Source: an uncultured Ferrovum sp. (lineage in GTDB: Bacteria; Pseudomonadota; Gammaproteobacteria; Burkholderiales; Ferrovaceae). From it: a DNA stretch of 54,293 nt. The position numbers and the translations under genes were made by a program. Each line of letters begins with the position of its first letter. The first letter of the stretch is position 1. Below the pieces are notes generated by a model, which was given only the letters and a program-made list of their open reading frames with translations, ran no database searches and was not told the DNA's origin. Below, one piece after another: positions 1 through 10,284 of this stretch. Location of the stretch: the NCBI GenBank assembly GCA_903893215.1, contig CAITLJ010000039.1, forward strand, positions 1 to 54,293. Reading direction: 5' to 3'.

Positions 1-1
1 C

Positions 2-76
2 GCGCGTGGCGGAGCTTCCGGTGCGCCGCGCGCGCCGGGTGGTTCGCGTGGTCCGCGCAAGCCTGGCCGCGACTAA
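2..76 (+). CDS. C-terminal tail of an unidentified upstream gene (partial)
   Basis: An open frame enters from the left edge and stops with TAA at 74-76, nine bases before the rlmE start. The 24 visible residues are rich in Gly, Arg, Pro and Ala and end in SRGPRKPGRD, a basic low-complexity tail of the kind seen on RNA-binding proteins. The tight spacing suggests co-transcription with rlmE. The family cannot be named from this fragment. A YhbY-type RNA-binding protein often neighbours rlmE, but that is only a guess here. Confidence 0.45.
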   Translation, partial: ARGGASGAPRAPGGSRGPRKPGRD

Positions 77-85
77 GGTTCGCTG

Positions 86-778
86 ATGAAAGTCAGCCGC
101 ACCAGCAAGGCCTGGATGCGTGAGCACGTAAATGACCCATTCGTGCAGCGCGCCAAGCGCGAGGGTTACCGGTCGCGCGCTTCCTACAAGCTGATGGAGA
201 TCGACGACCGCGACCGCCTGATGCGGCCGGGCGATTCGGTGGTCGACCTTGGCGCGGCCCCCGGCGGCTGGTCACAGGTGGCCCGTCAACGACTGGGCAA
301 CCATGGTCGTGTGCTGGCAATCGACCTGCTGCAGATGGAGGAACTGGAGGGGGTGCAGTTCATCCAGGGGGACTTCACCGACCCCGGAATACGGGCGCAG
401 CTGCTGACGCTGTTGCCGGACGGCGGCGCGGACCTTGTGCTTTCCGATCTCGCCCCCAATATGAGTGGTGTGCCGCTTTACGATCAGGCACGGGTGATGG
501 AACTGGCGGGGTATGCCATGGATTTCAGCCTGCTCACCCTGAAACCTGCCGGTGGCTTTCTGGTCAAAGTCTTTCATGGCGCGGATTTCGAACAGTACGT
601 CCGCGACATGCGTGCCAGTTTTGTGAACGTGATGACGCGCAAGCCCGACGCCTCACGTGGGCGCAGTCCGGAGGTGTATTTGCTGGGACGCAACCCCCGT
701 CCCGAGGCTATCGAAGGGGCAAGACAGCGCGAAATCGAGGCGCAAGAAACCCCTTACTGGCCGTCAGAATCGGATTAG
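86..778 (+). CDS. rlmE: 23S rRNA (uridine-2'-O)-methyltransferase RlmE
   Basis: RlmE (also FtsJ/RrmJ) methylates the 2'-OH of U2552 in 23S rRNA using S-adenosylmethionine and acts late in 50S assembly. The 230-residue protein has the SAM-binding motif [13 protein letters not shown] at about 54-66. The K-D-K-E catalytic tetrad of the family is visible at K35, D121, K161 and E196. Length is slightly above the E. coli enzyme (209) because of a charged C-terminal extension. AAGG precedes the ATG. Pairing of rlmE with ftsH is conserved in proteobacteria. Assignment is secure. Confidence 0.97.
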   Translation: MKVSRTSKAWMREHVNDPFVQRAKREGYRSRASYKLMEIDDRDRLMRPGDSVVDLGAAPGGWSQVARQRLGNHGRVLAIDLLQMEELEGVQFIQGDFTDPGIRAQLLTLLPDGGADLVLSDLAPNMSGVPLYDQARVMELAGYAMDFSLLTLKPAGGFLVKVFHGADFEQYVRDMRASFVNVMTRKPDASRGRSPEVYLLGRNPRPEAIEGARQREIEAQETPYWPSESD

Positions 779-797
779 AATCAAAAACCGCCGCATT

Positions 798-816
798 CGC
801 CTGTCATTCGCAGGCG
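798..816 (+). other. Small hairpin in the rlmE-ftsH gap
   Basis: CGCCTG at 798-803 pairs with CAGGCG at 811-816 around a 7-base loop, directly upstream of the ftsH ribosome-binding site (AAGGAG, 824-829) and its TTG start. There is no T tract, so it is not a classical terminator. It could tune ftsH translation or mRNA ends; this is inference. Confidence 0.4.
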
Positions 817-834
817 CCGAGTCAAGGAGCAGCT

Positions 835-2745
<1,911 letters not shown>

Positions 2746-2751
2746 TTTCCG

Positions 2752-3627
2752 GTGAGTGAACACAACGGCGCCACCCCTTTGGTGGCGTCGCAGCACGCTG
2801 CCGTGCGCACCATGCAATGCGCCGGGCATCGGCTTGACCTTTCCCGGCCGGCCCTGATGGGTATCCTTAACGTCACACCGGATTCCTTCTCGGATGGCGG
2901 GCTGCATTTCGCGATCGATGCCGCGCTGGCGCACGGCCGCCGGCTGGCGGAGGAGGGCGCCGACATCATCGACGTCGGCGGCGAATCGACCCGCCCCGGC
3001 GCCGCGCCGGTCAGCCCCGAAGAAGAATTGCGAAGGGTGCTGCCCGTGGTGCGTGCGCTTGCCGAGGAAGGGCTGCTGGTGTCAATCGACACCCGGCACA
3101 CCGCCACCATGCGGGCTTGCCTGAAGGCTGGGGCGGCGATGGTCAATGATGTCAACGGTCTGCGTGCCGAAGGTGCGCTCGCGGCCTGCGCCGATAGTGA
3201 TGCAGCGGTCTGCCTGATGCACATGCAAGGCGACCCGCTGACCATGCAACAGGCACCAAGCTATACCGATGTGGTGCTGGAGGTGGGTGCCTTCCTGGCC
3301 GCACGCGCCGAACAGGCACGCGCCGCCGGTATCGGGCCGGAGCGCCTGTGCCTCGATCCCGGCTTTGGCTTCGGCAAGACGGTGGCGCACAATCTTGCGC
3401 TGTTGCGCCAGTTGCCGCTGTTGGCCGCGCTTGGTTATCCGTTACTGATCGGCCTGTCGCGTAAGTCCCTGCTGGGGGCAATGACCGGCAAGGGGGCGGA
3501 TGACCGTGTTCACGCCAGCGTGGCCGGTGCGCTGTTGGCCCGGCAGCGTGGTGCCGCGATCCTGCGCGTGCACGATCTGGCAGCGACGCGCAACGCATTG
3601 GCGGTACTGGCCGCCGTGGAGAAATGA
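2752..3627 (+). CDS. folP: Dihydropteroate synthase
   Basis: FolP condenses p-aminobenzoate with dihydropterin pyrophosphate to make dihydropteroate in folate synthesis; it is the sulfonamide target. The two family signatures are present: [16 protein letters not shown] at 35-50 and [11 protein letters not shown] at about 74-84, the latter a sulfonamide-contact loop. SRKSLLG near 230 is the pterin/phosphate-binding segment. The GTG start at 2752 has GGAGG 11 bases upstream. A later ATG at 2812 would give 271 residues, closer to the usual length, so the start is not certain. The stop codon overlaps the glmM start. Confidence 0.96.
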   Translation: MSEHNGATPLVASQHAAVRTMQCAGHRLDLSRPALMGILNVTPDSFSDGGLHFAIDAALAHGRRLAEEGADIIDVGGESTRPGAAPVSPEEELRRVLPVVRALAEEGLLVSIDTRHTATMRACLKAGAAMVNDVNGLRAEGALAACADSDAAVCLMHMQGDPLTMQQAPSYTDVVLEVGAFLAARAEQARAAGIGPERLCLDPGFGFGKTVAHNLALLRQLPLLAALGYPLLIGLSRKSLLGAMTGKGADDRVHASVAGALLARQRGAAILRVHDLAATRNALAVLAAVEK

Positions 3628-4997
3628 TGATTACGACGCCAATCAAGCGCCGTTGGTTTGGTACGGATGGGGTGCGTGGCCGGGTAGGCGAAGCACCGAT
3701 CACTCCGGATGTGGTGTTGCGGCTGGGCTTTGCCGTGGCGGCCGAACTGGCCGACCATGTGCCAGCAGGCGTGCGACCGCGCGTTCTGATCGGCAAGGAC
3801 ACCCGGATTTCCGGTTACATGCTGGAATCAGCACTGCAGGCCGGGTTTTGCGCCGCCGGTGTAGACGTGCTGCTGGTGGGGCCGATGCCCACCCCCGCAG
3901 TTGCATATCTGGCCCGGGCACTGCGCCTGCAGGCCGGGGTGATGATTTCCGCATCGCATAATCCATACGATGACAATGGCATCAAGTTTTTCAACAGTAC
4001 CGGGACCAAGCTGCCCGATGCCTGGGAACTGGCAATCGAGGCACGCATGGAGCAACCGATGGTCACCCGGTTGTCACGCGATCTTGGCAAGGTGCGGCGG
4101 CTTACCGATGCTGCCGGCCGATACATCGAATTCTGTAAGAGCACCTTCCCCGTCGACCTCGATCTGAAAGGACTGAGAATTGCCCTCGATTGTGCCAATG
4201 GGGCCTGTTACCACGTGGCTCCGCCGGTCCTGCACGAACTGGGGGCCGACGTGCACAGTACCGCGGTCAGCCCGGACGGTTTCAATATCAATGCGAAGTG
4301 TGGTGCCACTTCGCCAGACAGTATCCGCGCCTTCACTTTGGCCGAGAAAGCCGACGTGGGTATCGCCATCGACGGTGACGGTGACCGGTTGCTGATGTGC
4401 GATGCCAGCGGCCAGACCTACGATGGCGACCAACTGCTGTACGCCATCGCACGCGACCGCCATCTGCGCGGTGTGCTGGGTGGTGGCGTGGTGGGTACCT
4501 TGATGACCAATTACGCGCTGGAGCGCGCCTTCGCCAATGACGGCATTCCCTTTGTGCGCGCCAAGGTGGGGGATCGCTACGTCCTTGAGGGGATGGTGGA
4601 ACAGGACTGGATGCTTGGCGGCGAAAACTCCGGCCACATCATCTGTCGCGATCGGCACACCACCGGGGATGCGATCATCGCCGCGCTGCAGGTGCTGGCC
4701 GTGCTGCGTGCGCGCGGCGTGACGCTGGCCGAATGGTTGGCGCCGCTGCAATTGCTGCCGCAGGTACTGGTGAATGTGCGCACCGCACCCGGTCAGGCGC
4801 TGGAGCGTCATCCGCAGGTGCTGGCTGAAGCGGCACGGATCCAGGCGGTGCTGGCCGGCAGGGGGCGAGTGTTGCTGCGAGCCTCCGGCACCGAGCCGCT
4901 CGTCCGCGTGATGGTGGAAGGCGAAGACCATGGCGAGGTGCAGGGGCTGGCTGACGCGCTTGCCGACGTGGTGCGCGCCCTGGGCAAGGCCGCCTGA
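3624..4997 (+). CDS. glmM: Phosphoglucosamine mutase
   Basis: GlmM converts glucosamine-6-phosphate to glucosamine-1-phosphate for UDP-GlcNAc, peptidoglycan and lipopolysaccharide. The alpha-D-phosphohexomutase signature [12 protein letters not shown] carries the phosphoserine at S111. The Mg site DGDGDR is at 250-255, the sugar-binding loop GGENSGH lies in domain 3 and [15 protein letters not shown] is the C-terminal phosphate loop. Length is 457 against 445 in E. coli. The ATG overlaps the folP stop (ATGA), so translation is likely coupled. The ftsH-folP-glmM order matches E. coli and betaproteobacteria. Confidence 0.97.
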   Translation: MMITTPIKRRWFGTDGVRGRVGEAPITPDVVLRLGFAVAAELADHVPAGVRPRVLIGKDTRISGYMLESALQAGFCAAGVDVLLVGPMPTPAVAYLARALRLQAGVMISASHNPYDDNGIKFFNSTGTKLPDAWELAIEARMEQPMVTRLSRDLGKVRRLTDAAGRYIEFCKSTFPVDLDLKGLRIALDCANGACYHVAPPVLHELGADVHSTAVSPDGFNINAKCGATSPDSIRAFTLAEKADVGIAIDGDGDRLLMCDASGQTYDGDQLLYAIARDRHLRGVLGGGVVGTLMTNYALERAFANDGIPFVRAKVGDRYVLEGMVEQDWMLGGENSGHIICRDRHTTGDAIIAALQVLAVLRARGVTLAEWLAPLQLLPQVLVNVRTAPGQALERHPQVLAEAARIQAVLAGRGRVLLRASGTEPLVRVMVEGEDHGEVQGLADALADVVRALGKAA

Positions 4998-5030
4998 TCC
5001 GCAGCAGCGGTGCGGTCTGCAGGTCGGCCG

Positions 5031-5492
5031 TCAGCGGTCGCCGATCAGGTCGGGCGACAGGCTGGCGCGCAGTTGGACCGGGGTGCCGCCTTCGCGGTCG
5101 CGCGACGTCAGCCAGACGATGGCGCCTTTGCGCAATGACCACGCCGCGGGTTTGCCAGTCAGCACCTGAGCGGCTGCCTGGCCCAGCACAGGTTGATGAC
5201 CTACCACCACCAGTGATCCTTCGCGTGCAGGCCAGTCGGCCACGGTCAGCACGGCCTGGGCCGATGCCCCGGGCAGCAGGCAATCATCGGTGATGAACGG
5301 CAGGTGCAGGGCATCGGCGGTTTCCTGGGTACGCCGCGCCGGGCTGGCCAGAACCGCCCAAGGCTGCGGCAGGTTCTGCTTCAGCCACTGAGCCATGCGT
5401 GCGGCCTGACGGCGACCGCGCGGTGTGAGTGCCCGTTGAAGGTCATCAAGTCCGTCTTCTGCTTCGGCATGACGCCACAAGATCAGGTCCAT
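5031..5492 (-). CDS. sixA: Phosphohistidine phosphatase SixA-like
   Basis: A 153-residue histidine-phosphatase (RHG) protein. The phospho-acceptor motif is LWRHAEAED with R7 and H8; SPARRTQET at 50-58 and GHQP at 98-101 supply the other phosphate-pocket residues. Small size without an insert fits SixA, which dephosphorylates phosphohistidine in HPt or PTS proteins. The ATG at 5492 is preferred over longer frames because AGGAGA lies just upstream and the motif begins at residue 6. It lies convergent to glmM and downstream of the CYTH-CHAD gene, which sits in the polyphosphate block. The true substrate here is unknown. Confidence 0.88.
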   Translation of the reverse strand: MDLILWRHAEAEDGLDDLQRALTPRGRRQAARMAQWLKQNLPQPWAVLASPARRTQETADALHLPFITDDCLLPGASAQAVLTVADWPAREGSLVVVGHQPVLGQAAAQVLTGKPAAWSLRKGAIVWLTSRDREGGTPVQLRASLSPDLIGDR

Positions 5493-5592
5493 CCTGGCAA
5501 ATCTCCTCTTGTTGCCGGCGTCCGTCGCGCCATCCGGCGGGTTGGGTGGCGCGGCGGGTGTCAGGCTTTGTATGACTGTGCGGGGCGCCTGC

Positions 5593-7224
5593 CTATCGTT
5601 GCCAGGGCGCCGCAGTCCGGGCAAGTACCCGACGCGCGGCTTCCAGTTGCCGCAGATGGGTCTGGCTGGTGCCTTCGACAAATCCGCGCGCCAAGGCGGC
5701 GGCCTCGCGCGGCGCGCCCGGCTGTAACAACAGTGTTTCGATCAGGCGATGTGTAGTGGCTGCATCGTTCATGCTGCCAAGGATGGACTGCAACGATGAC
5801 AATGCGGTGATCCAACGCCGCGCGCGGCGGCGATGGCCAAACACGGGCAACAGGAAATCACCGGTGTAACGCAGTTTTTTCAGCACAATACGCCAGGCAT
5901 GGCGGCCGGCCACATCCAGTGCCAGCAAGTCCGATGCGTTCATGTGTGCGCGTCGCGCGCGCTTGCGCAGGATGCGCACGGCGAACTGGTCAAGCCGTTC
6001 GTCGCCGGCGGCGCTGGACTGAGCCCTGTCGGTATCCGCAGGCAGGGGCGCGGAACTGGCCTCGCGCTGGTCCATCAGTGCGCAGCTGGCTTCTCCGAGC
6101 TGCAGGGCCAGCCTGGCGGCGCGCCGCGACGTGAGCGCCTGCAAAGCCTGCGCATGCGCCATGACGCGCTGTTGTTCCGCCAGCGGCAACAAGGCCGCCA
6201 GGCCGGGCTGGTCCGGTAACGCCGCCTGCACGCCCGGTAGGGTTTCGGTCACCAGCACGTCCCAGTCGCGTGCCGCCCCCAGTGCCTGCATCAGCCAGCG
6301 TGATTCCTGCCGGAGAGCAAGCAGCACGGAAGCAGGCAGCACGCCGCGGAATACAGCCAGGGCGGCTCGTAAACGGCGCAAGGCCACACGCACCTGATGC
6401 AGATATTCTGGATTGTCTCCCAGGCAGGCACCGGCCAGATTGTCCTGCCATTGCTGCTGGGCGGCACCGAGAAAACCTGCGCACGCTTGCGCCACCGTGA
6501 GGTGGCGGCTCAGCACTGGTGGCCGTGCCCTCTTTGGGGACTGGGTGATGCCCAAAGCCAGCGCATAACCTCGCTGCGCCTTGCTGCGTTGCTCCGGATG
6601 CAGGTCAAGATCGTCCTGCAGGGCCAGCGCCAGCGCAAAGAGGGACCGGGACGCCCCGTGCTTGAGTTCAAGTTCCACTTCACTGATCGGGTCCTGGTGT
6701 CCCCCGGCTTCCACAGCGCCAAGGTCCAGCGCCAGTTCGATTTGCGTGCCATCCGGCAGCACCAGCAGCCGCGCCCAGCGGCGGAAGCGGGTGCGAAACA
6801 GGGGCTGCAAACCCTGTTGATTGGCCGCGTGCTTGAGGAAATTGCGGACGGCGGGGTCGGATACGCTGTCGAAATCGAGGTGCAGGCCGTCGCTCGGCAC
6901 TTCCCATTCCAGTCGCTGATGCAGCGCGCCTGTCGCATCACCGCGGGTTTTCACGGTCTGCACCCACTGGCCCCCCGCCTGGCGCAGGCGCACGGCTACC
7001 CCGCGCGCTTGCAGCGCCAGCGTCGGCGTGTCGAAATAAATCGCGTCCAGTTCGGCGACCACCGCCCGGTGCGGCGAAATGGCGCGCAAGGCCGGGTGAC
7101 GCCGCAGCCGCTCCGCCTGACTGGCCGGTAGTGCCAGCTTCAGCTCGACTTCCAGAAAGCCCGGCGCTGCCGTCAACGTGCTGACACCTGCTGCGGGACG
7201 CGCGCGGTCGCCAGCGGGCTTCAC
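5593..7224 (-). CDS. CYTH and CHAD domain protein (polyphosphate-linked)
   Basis: This 543-residue protein has an N-terminal CYTH domain (about 23-210) and a C-terminal CHAD domain (about 240-540). CYTH enzymes act on triphosphates in a tunnel and are marked by ExExK, seen here as E25, E27, K29. CHAD domains are helical bundles with conserved His and basic residues that bind polyphosphate; here H276xxR279 and H442-R445 with the following KKLRY. The closest known activity is inorganic triphosphatase (YgiF-like). The GTG start overlaps the ppk stop (GTGA), which argues for coupled translation with polyphosphate kinase. GC is very high and both domains appear intact. Confidence 0.9.
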   Translation of the reverse strand: MKPAGDRARPAAGVSTLTAAPGFLEVELKLALPASQAERLRRHPALRAISPHRAVVAELDAIYFDTPTLALQARGVAVRLRQAGGQWVQTVKTRGDATGALHQRLEWEVPSDGLHLDFDSVSDPAVRNFLKHAANQQGLQPLFRTRFRRWARLLVLPDGTQIELALDLGAVEAGGHQDPISEVELELKHGASRSLFALALALQDDLDLHPEQRSKAQRGYALALGITQSPKRARPPVLSRHLTVAQACAGFLGAAQQQWQDNLAGACLGDNPEYLHQVRVALRRLRAALAVFRGVLPASVLLALRQESRWLMQALGAARDWDVLVTETLPGVQAALPDQPGLAALLPLAEQQRVMAHAQALQALTSRRAARLALQLGEASCALMDQREASSAPLPADTDRAQSSAAGDERLDQFAVRILRKRARRAHMNASDLLALDVAGRHAWRIVLKKLRYTGDFLLPVFGHRRRARRWITALSSLQSILGSMNDAATTHRLIETLLLQPGAPREAAALARGFVEGTSQTHLRQLEAARRVLARTAAPWQR

Positions 7225-9296
7225 GCGCCGTCCTCTGGTTCGGCAAGCTCGGCCAGCAGCGCGTCCTGCGCGGTGTAAGGGGCACCGCGTCCGGGCTTGC
7301 GCCGACGGTAGTGGCCGTTGCTGTCCATCAGCCACGCGTTGGTGTTGTCGCGCAGGTAAGGCCGCAGTCCCTCGCGCATCACCCGGCGCTTGGCAGCGGC
7401 ATCCAGAACCGGCACGCAGGCTTCGATGCGGCGGAAGAAATTGCGCGACATCCAGTCGGCGCTCGACAGCAGGATGTCATGGGCACGGTTGTTGCGGAAA
7501 TAGAAGAGGCGGGGATGCTCGAGGAAGCGGCCGAGCACCGATCGCACCCGTATGTTTTCGCTCAGGCCGGGCAAGCCAGGACGCAATGCGCAGACACCGC
7601 GCACGATAAGTTCGATTTTCACACCTGCGCTGGATGCTGCATAAAGCGCCTGGATGATGGTGGGTTCGACCAGCGCATTCATTTTGGCCACGATGCGACC
7701 ACCGTGCCCGGCGCGAGCATGCCCGGCCTCGCGCTCGATGGCCGCCACCAGCTGGGGATGCAAGGTGAACGGCGACTGCAGCATACGCTGCAGGGGGGCG
7801 TGCTGGCCCAGTCCGGTGATCTGCAGGAAAATTTCATTCACATCGGCGGTAATCGCTGCGTCGCAGGTGAACAGGCCAAAATCGGTGTAGAACTTGGTGG
7901 TCCGAGAGTGGTAATTGCCTGTGCCGATGTGCACGTAGCGACGCAGGCCCTGCCGTTCGCGACGCACCACCATCGACATCTTGGCGTGGGTCTTGTAACC
8001 GACCACTCCATACACCACATGGGCGCCGGCATCTTCCAGTCGCGCGGCCCAGTTGATGTTGGCCTCTTCATCAAAGCGCGCCATCAATTCCACCACCACT
8101 GTGACTTCCTTGCCGCGCTGCGCCGCCAGGATCAGCGCCTCGATCAGTTCAGAGTCGGTGCCTGCGCGATACACGGTCTGGCGGATGGCCAGAACCTGCG
8201 GGTCCTCGGCGGCGATGCGGATAAAATCCACCACTGGCGAGAATGACTGGAAGGGGTGGTGCAGCACCACGTCCCGCTTGCGAATTGCCGCGTAGAGGTC
8301 GGCAGGTGGTCTGAGTTCGGCCGGCAGTCCCTGGGTGAACCGGGCAAATTTCAGGTCGGGCCGGTCCACCCAGTCGGGCACCTGCATCAGGCGGACCAGA
8401 TTGACCGGGCCATGCACACGGTAAAGCGCCTTGTCGTCCAGATCAAAGGTCTTAAGCAGAAAGCGCGCCATGTCCTCGGAGCAGCTGTCTGCCACTTCCA
8501 GACGCACCTCATCGCCGAACTGGCGATGCGACAACTCCGACTGCAGCGCCTGGCGCAGGTTCTTCACTTCGTCCTCTTCCACCATCAGGTCGCTGTTGCG
8601 GGTGACGCGGAACTGGTAACAGCCGGTTACCTGCATGCCGAGAAACAGCTCACCCACATGCGCATGCAGCAGCGAAGAGAGAAAGACGAAGCCATGCGGA
8701 CATCCGGCCACGTCGGCAGGCATCTGGATCACCCGGGGCAGCGCGCGCGGTGCCTGCAGCACGGCATTCACCGAGTTGCGGCCAAATGCATCGCGCCCTT
8801 CCAGTTCGATGGCGAAATTCAGGCTCTTGTTCAGCACGCGCGGAAACGGGTGCGAAGGGTCGAGTCCGATCGGGGTGAGCACGGGCAGGATTTCGCGACG
8901 GAAATGCGCGTGCGCCCAAGCCTGCTGTGCTGGTGTCCACGTATTGCGGCGCAGGAAGCGGATCCCTTCGCGGTCGAGCGCCGGCAGCAGGTCGTCGTTA
9001 AGCAGGCGATACTGGTCGGCCACCAGGGTGTGGATCTCGCTGGCCACTGCAGCGTATACCTGCTGTAGTGGCAGGCCGTCTGGCCCGGCCGGGCCGTGAT
9101 ATTTCAGCTGTTCGAGCAGGCCCGCAATACGGATCTCGAAGAATTCATCCAGGTTACTGCTGACAATGCACAGGTAGCGCAGGCGTTCCAGCAGAGGCAC
9201 GCGTGTGTCGGCGGCCAGTTCCATGATGCGCCGGTTGAAAGCGATGAACCCGAGTTCCCGGTTGAGCAGGTGTTCGGGGCGCGGCAGTGGGGACAT
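7221..9296 (-). CDS. ppk: Polyphosphate kinase 1
   Basis: Ppk1 reversibly polymerises the gamma-phosphate of ATP into polyphosphate. The 691 residues follow the family layout: N-terminal helical domain (LNRELGFIAFN at 11-21), head domain, then two phospholipase-D-like domains. The autophosphorylated histidine is H437 in YKTHAKM, and H463 in the NYHSRTTKFYTDFG stretch is the second catalytic His. The start at 9296 (MSPLPRPEHL) fits the family; longer in-frame starts would add an unrelated tail. No strong ribosome-binding site is seen. It is divergent from olsB, with a 169-bp shared promoter region, and leads into the CYTH-CHAD gene with a 4-base overlap. Confidence 0.97.
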   Translation of the reverse strand: MSPLPRPEHLLNRELGFIAFNRRIMELAADTRVPLLERLRYLCIVSSNLDEFFEIRIAGLLEQLKYHGPAGPDGLPLQQVYAAVASEIHTLVADQYRLLNDDLLPALDREGIRFLRRNTWTPAQQAWAHAHFRREILPVLTPIGLDPSHPFPRVLNKSLNFAIELEGRDAFGRNSVNAVLQAPRALPRVIQMPADVAGCPHGFVFLSSLLHAHVGELFLGMQVTGCYQFRVTRNSDLMVEEDEVKNLRQALQSELSHRQFGDEVRLEVADSCSEDMARFLLKTFDLDDKALYRVHGPVNLVRLMQVPDWVDRPDLKFARFTQGLPAELRPPADLYAAIRKRDVVLHHPFQSFSPVVDFIRIAAEDPQVLAIRQTVYRAGTDSELIEALILAAQRGKEVTVVVELMARFDEEANINWAARLEDAGAHVVYGVVGYKTHAKMSMVVRRERQGLRRYVHIGTGNYHSRTTKFYTDFGLFTCDAAITADVNEIFLQITGLGQHAPLQRMLQSPFTLHPQLVAAIEREAGHARAGHGGRIVAKMNALVEPTIIQALYAASSAGVKIELIVRGVCALRPGLPGLSENIRVRSVLGRFLEHPRLFYFRNNRAHDILLSSADWMSRNFFRRIEACVPVLDAAAKRRVMREGLRPYLRDNTNAWLMDSNGHYRRRKPGRGAPYTAQDALLAELAEPEDGA

Positions 9297-9365
9297 GACG
9301 ATGAATCTGTTGTTCTTATGGTCGAATCCTCCCAGTGTGCGCTTTTGCGGGCCAGCGCACCAAGC

Positions 9366-9414
9366 GATGTGACACCAGCGGATTAATCTGGAGGTCACAT
9401 CCCCGTCATGTGAC
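9366..9414. promoter_or_regulatory. Repeated ATGTGAC/GTCACAT motifs between ppk and olsB
   Basis: Three copies of one 7-mer lie in 48 bp: ATGTGAC at 9367-9373, its inverse GTCACAT at 9394-9400, and ATGTGAC again at 9408-9414. The outer pair extends to GATGTGAC/GTCACATC (9366-9373 and 9394-9401); the inner pair is separated by 7 bases. Between the outer copies is the palindrome GATTAATC (9381-9388). GTCA also recurs with 11-bp spacing (9394 and 9405), a degenerate Pho-box-like layout. It is probably an operator for the divergent ppk and olsB promoters; the binding protein is not known. Confidence 0.5.
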
Positions 9415-9465
9415 TGCAATGACAGCGTCCTATTCTCGAAAGAATCTGAAAGAAGGACGCTCGCC

Positions 9466-10236
9466 ATGCTTCAGCAAGCCCGCACGCAAGAACGCCAACG
9501 CCCCCGCCTGACCGTGGAGTTTGCCAGTCGTCCGGACCAGGTGGCCGAAGCGCAGGCACTGCGCTGGCGGGTGTTTGCCGAAGAGTTCGGCGCCCGCTTG
9601 TCGTCCCCCCAGCCCGGTTACGACATCGACAAGTACGACCCGTTCTGCGAGCATCTGCTAGTGCGTGATCAGGGTAGCGGTGAAGTCGTCGGCACCTACC
9701 GCATCCTCAGCGGCGTGCGCTCGCTGGAGGCAGGCGGCTTTTATTCCGAAACCGAATTCGACCTCACCCGCCTGCTTCATTTGCGCGAGCAGACCATGGA
9801 AATGGGGCGGGCCTGCGTGCATCCCGACTATCGCAGCGGTGCCACCATCACCCTGCTCTGGGCAGGACTGGCCGACTTCATGATCCGCCATCGCGTGCAA
9901 TACCTGCTGGGCTGCGCCAGCATTCCCATGCACGACGGCGGGCAGCATGCCGCTGCGGTGTTCCGTCGCCTGGAGCGCGACCGGATGGCCGCCGCTGACT
10001 GGCGCGTGTTTCCGCACTGCCGCCTGCCGATCGAGCGCTTGGTGGGAGAAGACAGCGCCGACATTCCGGCCCTGATCCGCGCCTATCTGCGGATTGGTGC
10101 CGTAGTCTGCGGTGAGCCGGCGTGGGATGCCGATTTCAACACGGCCGACTTGCTTCTGATGTTGCCAACGTCCAAGATTGACCACCGTTATGCGCGCCAC
10201 TTCCTTGGCAGCGCCGAAGTGAACGGTATTCTTTAA
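9466..10236 (+). CDS. olsB: OlsB-like ornithine-acyl-ACP N-acyltransferase (GNAT fold)
   Basis: The 256-residue protein matches the OlsB pattern: an early ALRWRVFAEEFGA segment, then YDIDKYDPFCEHLLV, VVGTYRIL, GGFYSETEFDL, METGRACVHPDYR-type acetyl-CoA/ACP loop (here EMGRACVHPDYR) and the LLGCASIP segment. OlsB transfers a 3-hydroxyacyl chain from ACP to ornithine, giving lyso-ornithine lipid. Ornithine lipids replace phospholipids in many proteobacteria when phosphate is scarce, which fits the place between ppk and ppx-pst. AGAAGG lies upstream of the ATG. No OlsA O-acyltransferase is in the window. A different acyl acceptor cannot be excluded. Confidence 0.78.
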   Translation: MLQQARTQERQRPRLTVEFASRPDQVAEAQALRWRVFAEEFGARLSSPQPGYDIDKYDPFCEHLLVRDQGSGEVVGTYRILSGVRSLEAGGFYSETEFDLTRLLHLREQTMEMGRACVHPDYRSGATITLLWAGLADFMIRHRVQYLLGCASIPMHDGGQHAAAVFRRLERDRMAAADWRVFPHCRLPIERLVGEDSADIPALIRAYLRIGAVVCGEPAWDADFNTADLLLMLPTSKIDHRYARHFLGSAEVNGIL

Positions 10237-10284
10237 GGACTTGCCTGGCAGTGGCCCGGGCTGCCGGGCGCAGGATGTCCGGCA

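Noticed and set aside
9408-9425. CTGTCATTGCAGTCACAT on the - strand as a Pho box for ppk
   Set aside because: The two GTCA elements are 9 bp apart, not 11, so the PhoB spacing is not met.
10237-10284. GC-rich inverted bases between olsB and ppx as a terminator
   Set aside because: The stems are short and there is no T tract; the two genes are probably co-transcribed.
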